11,952 nucleotides of DNA from Fragilaria radians. Its lineage: Eukaryota > Bacillariophyta > Fragilariophyceae > Fragilariales > Fragilariaceae. Within the stretch, counting starts at the first letter, position 1, and each line of letters begins with the position of its first letter. The DNA lies in assembly GCA_900642245.1 (NCBI GenBank), contig CAAAJI010000852.1, forward strand, positions 11,253 to 23,204. The letters are read 5' to 3'. A model generated the notes under the pieces. The model saw only the letters and a program-made list of their open reading frames with translations, was not told where the DNA came from and made no database searches. The position numbers were made by a program, and so were the translations under genes. Below are positions 8,641 to 11,952 of the stretch, piece after piece.

Positions 8641-9042
8641 ATGTGTTGGTCAAGACTTTTAGCAGATATATCAGGATATGGTAAAAAAGTGCAAACAGAC
8701 ATAGACCCTGAGACTCTTCTGGCTGTGTCAATAAAAGCAAGAGACACACTCTAAAGATTTTTATATTGGATTATTCCACGGAAGAAACCAAATAATGAGA
8801 TTGATAGTGAGATTACTCGAGATTTGCTGAATGTAAATTCCATATCTAGTTAGAATTTACTGAACTATACTCACTCTGACTGAGACACTTGTGGAGAAAA
8901 AAATGATTGTAGTATCATCTGCGTCTTATGTAAACAAAGTTGGCATGAAAGAGCTGGGTACACAACAAAATGTGGTGAATTTATTGAAGTAACATTGACA
9001 TTTCCTTCCCAAAACATTAAGGAATGTTTTGACGTTTGTTGC
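8641..9042 (+). pseudogene. Decayed reading frame with a Cys/His-rich segment, unidentified
   Basis: One plus-strand frame stays protein-like over about 130 codons despite stops at 8752, 8851 and 8881. Its pieces start MCWSRLLADISGYGKK, then RFLYWIIPRKKPNNEIDSE, then DTCGEKNDCSIICVLCKQSW with HERAGYTTKCGEF. The last piece has a C-x5-C-x3-C-x2-C-x4-H-x8-C arrangement that could have bound zinc. I do not recognise the family. Because the stops fall between sensible stretches in the same frame, a degraded gene or transposase is more likely than chance, but the evidence is weak. It ends at a stop at 9043-9045, about 90 bp before POP4, and is not obviously joined to it. Confidence 0.3.
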
Positions 9043-9134
9043 TGATAGTTGTAGTATTGAAACAGTGAGCAACTGCTTCGAGTTAGCTAGTAATGTTGTA
9101 CTTCGATTAAAACCCCTAACTTTATTCAGTTTGT

Positions 9135-10229
9135 ATGCTTTTCACGGGTTGCATAGTTTGTGAAAAGGTTTGTCCAATGGATAATGTCGATCCAAAGGTA
9201 ACAACAATCAAGTCTCTTTCCAAGACGGGACTATATGCACCATTGAAAGTATTATATAAATCAGAAGAACAATCTGATAATCTCCATAGTTCTTCCTTGA
9301 CGTCTCGAAAGAAACAAACGTCGTTACAATTATTAAAATCCTCCTCCTTCAAGGATCATGCTTTAATTGAATTTTTACATCACATTGGGAAAGATTATCA
9401 TCAACGAGTACCAATATCGGTAGGGAAGAATTGTGGATGTCGGAATTTGTCACAATCGGATATACAAGATCGTATCAAAACAAAGACATTGACATTACTA
9501 GGTGGTGGTATTCATGCAACCATACATTCCAAACGAACAACAATAACAAAAGCAACAACAATAACAACAAAGATGAAAGGACTATATTCCAATACCAAAC
9601 GAAAGAAATATGGTAGGAAGTATTCTATATCCAGTCAATCCATATCCAATGATATAACATGGGACAAACTTGTTTATGTCAATTCCAAATGGAATCAATG
9701 TGTCAATGAGTATCTGCAAGAACAGAAACAACAAGAATCAACTAATTTAGTTGTCAAGACAAAGAAGAAGAAGAAGAAACCGATAACGACAACTACGGCG
9801 ACTACATCACGTGATATGCTTGTCCTACTTAGACAATCGATATCTCAATGGGAATTGGTGGGGTCCATGGTTCGATTGTCATCTCCCAAACAACAGCAGC
9901 AAAAAGAGCAACAACCACAACAACAAACACAACAAGATCATCATTTCGGTATACTTGTCGGTGAAACAAAGAACACTTGGAGGATGGTTCGAATTTCAAT
10001 CCCATCCAAATCACAAAAGCCATGGAAACAACAATTTCGTGTCATGACTGTACCGAAATGTGACAAGACGATATTGGAAATTTGTGTCGGTATGATGTTA
10101 CAGGATTGGTGGCAATCGTTAACATCGACATTGGAAACAACCATGACTACAACGGATACTGAAATAAAAGAACAAAAGTTACCGGCCACGCCGAAATCAA
10201 CAAATGGTTTCTTGATCCGTATACAGTAA
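9135..10229 (+). CDS. POP4: Probable RNase P/MRP protein subunit Rpp29 (POP4)
   Basis: Rpp29/Pop4 is an Sm-fold protein of RNase P and RNase MRP, acting in the nucleus and nucleolus in tRNA 5' and pre-rRNA processing. The 364-residue frame has family features in order: a basic segment with KGLYSNTKRKKYGRK (about 148-162), WDKLVYVNSKWNQCVNEYL (176-194; compare the helix around LHELWKQYI in the human protein), the start of the Sm-like barrel ELVGSMVRL (240-248), GILVGETKNTWRMV (272-285; human GILLQETKHVFKI) and VPKCDKTILEI (306-316; human IPKLNCVFTVEI). A Gln-rich loop (about 252-267) replaces a short loop, and Lys- and Thr-runs lie at 208-224. The usual basic C-terminus is not evident. The start is uncertain: ATG 9177 (residue 15) is possible, and TTTATTCAG ending at 9129 resembles a 3' splice site. 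The protein is divergent, so the call is probable, not certain. Confidence 0.7.
   Translation: MLFTGCIVCEKVCPMDNVDPKVTTIKSLSKTGLYAPLKVLYKSEEQSDNLHSSSLTSRKKQTSLQLLKSSSFKDHALIEFLHHIGKDYHQRVPISVGKNCGCRNLSQSDIQDRIKTKTLTLLGGGIHATIHSKRTTITKATTITTKMKGLYSNTKRKKYGRKYSISSQSISNDITWDKLVYVNSKWNQCVNEYLQEQKQQESTNLVVKTKKKKKKPITTTTATTSRDMLVLLRQSISQWELVGSMVRLSSPKQQQQKEQQPQQQTQQDHHFGILVGETKNTWRMVRISIPSKSQKPWKQQFRVMTVPKCDKTILEICVGMMLQDWWQSLTSTLETTMTTTDTEIKEQKLPATPKSTNGFLIRIQ
9531..9571 (+). repeat. Imperfect ACA/ATA trinucleotide run inside POP4
   Basis: The sequence is built of AACAACAATAACA-type triplets, encoding a Thr-rich stretch (RTTITKATTITTK). It is an interrupted microsatellite within the poorly conserved N-terminal half of the protein. 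Confidence 0.7.
9890..9936 (+). repeat. CAA/CAG run coding for poly-Gln in POP4
   Basis: A mixed CAA/CAG tract encodes QQQQKEQQPQQQTQQ. It sits in the loop between two predicted barrel strands of the Rpp29 fold, where length variation would be tolerated. Confidence 0.75.
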
Positions 10230-10412
10230 ATTAAATTAGATACCCTCATCACATGAAACACATCCGTTCCTAACTTTATAAACAAAACATTATTTTCAAA
10301 GATTGTAAGTTTGGATTAGGGTAGTAAGAGATTTCATTACAAATTCTACCAAATGATACTCCAACGAATAGACAAACACACCCCAACGAATCCATTGTAG
10401 TGTAGAGTTGCT

Positions 10413-10727
10413 TTAATATTGATGACCCGATTCTTGTTTCTTGGCTCCCAATTCAAAGTGTTTGGTTCGTTTGATACAGAGTTGTTTCTTGGCCTTACAT
10501 TTCTTACATTCCAAACGTAATACAATTTTACGTGTCGTCTTGGCCTTCTTATGAAAGACTGGCTTGGTCTGACCACCAAAACCCATTTGTTTGGAATCAT
10601 AACGACGTTTGCCCTGAGCAAAGTTCGATGCCTTCCCCGCCTTGTATTGTGTTACCTTGTGCATCGAATGTTTCTTGCATTGTTTCGATGCACAGAATGT
10701 TCGACGTTCCTTTGGAATATTGACCAT
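10413..10727 (-). CDS. RPL44: 60S ribosomal protein eL42 (L44/L36A)
   Basis: eL42 is a small zinc-binding protein of the large ribosomal subunit, near the E site. The 104-residue intronless frame starts MVNIPKERRTFC and matches the family throughout: HKVTQYKAGKAS, KRRYDSKQMGFGGQTKPVFH, KKAKTTRKIVLRLECKKCK and KRTKHFELG. The zinc ligands are C12, C17, C74 and C77. Pro56, whose change gives cycloheximide resistance in yeasts, is conserved, as are Lys40 and Lys55, methylated in the yeast protein. The last ten residues (AKKQESGHQY) differ from the usual 'GxKKxKGxxxxF' ending and are slightly shorter. The gene converges on POP4 with 183 bp between their stop codons. The start is the family-standard MVN. 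Confidence 0.97.
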   Translation of the reverse strand: MVNIPKERRTFCASKQCKKHSMHKVTQYKAGKASNFAQGKRRYDSKQMGFGGQTKPVFHKKAKTTRKIVLRLECKKCKAKKQLCIKRTKHFELGAKKQESGHQY

Positions 10728-10843
10728 TGTATCTGTGTGTGTGGTGTGTTATCCAAAATTGTAGTCTTTTTAGAGAATGAGGGAAAAAAGAGATTTAGTT
10801 TGAGAGAGAGAGAGTATAATCAGGTTTCAGAAATTGAATAGTA
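10728..10843 (-). promoter_or_regulatory. eL42 upstream region with pyrimidine tracts
   Basis: On the minus strand the 115 bp before the eL42 ATG hold a CTCTCTCTCTCTC run (10814-10802), a further T/C-rich stretch (to about 10770) and a CA-rich leader (10750-10733). Pyrimidine tracts near the transcription start are common in ribosomal protein genes of many eukaryotes. Exact start sites cannot be read from the sequence. Confidence 0.35.
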
Positions 10844-11730
10844 ATGACGACGAAACAAAGAACAACCAAACCAATGGAGTACCAACAAAAAGTGCCAGGA
10901 AACAGACGAGATTATTGTTTCCAAAACACCAAGTTCCTTGACGATTTTGTCGCGAGGATATGTATGCTTTGTTTCGAAATAACGCTTCATATTCAGCATC
11001 CAAACGAATCAATAAAGGTTTACAAAAAAGAGGTTGTTGTTGTCATTTTAAATTGTTTGGAAAGAAGTCTCTCCTCGAAAGCGTATGTACAATAATCCAC
11101 TGATGATTGATTCATTTCATTCCTTTTCAAACTCCAACGTGACAGGATGAAAAAGAAGTTGGTAGTCATGCCATGCCATCCTCATCGTCCATAAAAACGA
11201 CTTACCGTAACTCCCAATGTAGGTAGGAAATGATTGTTTCTACTTGTACAGTCTCTTCATATATATATGTCAAAGGATTCAGAAAGTAACTGGTAGGTGG
11301 AAACTAATGTTACCCTGATCCTTAAGAAACGAAAATGTGAGTATCGTTTTTCGAAAACCATACAATAACATTGACAAACGGTAAAGAAATCGAACAACAA
11401 ACGTCCATAGAACAAACCATGGCTCATCAGTGTCATAAAAACAAAGAGAAGAAGTCTCTGGATTATTCAAAATTCCATAGAGAGAATATGGAATACATAT
11501 ATTTTGGCTCCTTAAGAGTTACCTCAAAGAAATCCCATACAGTAAATGTACTTTTATTGCAAGTCTTACTTCCAACCATTGACGTAAATAGTAGTGCTGG
11601 TAAGAGTGAACCTGGAATCAATAAGAGTTGCAAGACAAAGGAGTAGGATGATGGCGGAAAAAGTTAAAAAACTTGAGCCTCTCTCCCACCCCCTTGTTGG
11701 TTAAGGCTGAAAAGATGTTCAGGGAACGTA
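10844..11730. other. Region without a supportable gene
   Basis: Several short frames exist: plus 10844-11095 (83 codons, beginning MTTKQRTTKP, divergent from eL42), minus 10827-11012, minus 11279-11470, and plus 11419-11646 after its first ATG. None has a motif I recognise, and they overlap each other. A minus-strand frame could be spliced across 11205-11100 (GTAAGT...CAG), but the product is unknown. The plus frame at 10844 would share a divergent promoter with eL42 and is the best candidate if a gene is present, at low confidence. Confidence 0.35.
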
Positions 11731-11734
11731 ATTT

Positions 11735-11952
11735 GGAAAAGACCTTACGATTTTGATTACGAATTTTGAAGCCCAATGACTTAATCATGGGATCAAGCAT
11801 GACTGATGATCAATTTATGACGGAAGTACTCAACAGTTTGACTGAAGACTATAAATCACAGGTGTGTTGCTTTTGGAGAAACATATTGGAAATGAAGATA
11901 ATCTGCTTACTTATTGGAATTTGGAGTTATCCCTTACGTTCAGTTATATATA
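11735..11952 (+). mobile_element. Ty1/copia gag fragment, continues beyond the window
   Basis: A plus-strand frame reads MGSSMTDDQFMTEVLNSL (from 11787) then TEDYKSQV. After a frameshift at about 11865, the next frame reads LLLEKHIGNEDNLL then ELSLTF. This is the copia gag pattern 'MGSxISDExFMxHVLNxLxEDYxxQVxxLExxIG...PLTIEELRxELxLRFE'. Sequence upstream (LR...L from about 11744) is degraded and holds a stop. This piece is on the opposite strand from the other two relics, so it is a separate insertion. Confidence 0.65.

Noticed and set aside
9147..9178. CIVCEKVCP (C-x2-C-x3-CP) at the N-terminus of the POP4 frame resembles half of an iron-sulfur ferredoxin motif
   Set aside because: It is a single short match lying upstream of, or at, the likely start codon and next to a splice-acceptor-like site. 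No other ferredoxin feature follows.
9941..10285. Minus-strand frame of 114 codons
   Set aside because: It is antisense to the Rpp29 core region, and its Val-rich runs are the complement of the Gln/Thr repeats.
11100..11280. Possible minus-strand spliced gene with donor GTAAGT at 11205 and acceptor CAG at 11100
   Set aside because: The joined product would be about 50 residues, has no known family, and the upstream frame ends in a stop near 11310. Splice-like sites alone are common by chance.
11371..11646. Plus-strand frame of 91 codons
   Set aside because: It begins at TTG, which is not expected as a start in a nuclear gene. From its first ATG (11419) only 75 codons remain, with no recognisable motif.
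1..11952. CRISPR arrays, tRNA and rRNA genes
   Set aside because: Scanning by eye found no regularly spaced repeats and no stretch with the tRNA B-box in a plausible cloverleaf. The GGTTCGA matches at about 9869 and 9985 lie in the POP4 coding sequence.

Overview
The window looks like nuclear DNA of a photosynthetic stramenopile, most likely a diatom. It is AT-rich. It carries a phytoene synthase with a GT-AG intron and an N-terminal leader that fits targeting across a complex (secondary) plastid envelope, a membrane-anchored FkbM-type methyltransferase of the kind common in these algae, two eukaryotic RNA/translation genes, and worn-down Ty1/copia retrotransposons resembling those of diatoms. 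I see no bacterial-type operons, Shine-Dalgarno sites or CRISPR.

Layout. 1-1200: decayed minus-strand copia element with gag, reverse transcriptase and RNase H remnants, an apparent internal deletion, and a lost catalytic Asp. 1200-2840: no recognisable gene, one short direct repeat. 2947-3829: FkbM-family methyltransferase on +, complete at both ends but broken by one frameshift near 3530. 3830-5550: long AT-rich intergenic stretch with a 24-bp tandem duplication and an ACACGTGT palindrome upstream of the next gene. 5554-7168: phytoene synthase (PSY), two exons. 7430-8235: second minus-strand copia relic, with RNase H and RT pieces in the wrong order. 8641-9042: decayed Cys/His-rich reading frame of unknown origin. 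9135-10229: probable RNase P/MRP subunit Rpp29 (POP4) on +, with low-complexity insertions. 10413-10727: ribosomal protein eL42 (L44/L36A) on -, converging on POP4. 10844-11730: no gene I can support. About 11735-11952: plus-strand copia gag fragment running off the right edge.

How the genes relate. They are independent nuclear genes, not a pathway cluster. PSY starts carotenoid synthesis in the plastid, Rpp29 supports tRNA/rRNA maturation, eL42 is a large-subunit ribosomal protein, and the FkbM protein would be a secretory-pathway methyltransferase if intact. The gaps are filled with copia debris. I found no convincing new biological system. The points most worth checking are the paired in-frame splice acceptors in PSY, the single-base break in the FkbM gene, and the unidentified Cys-rich remnant.
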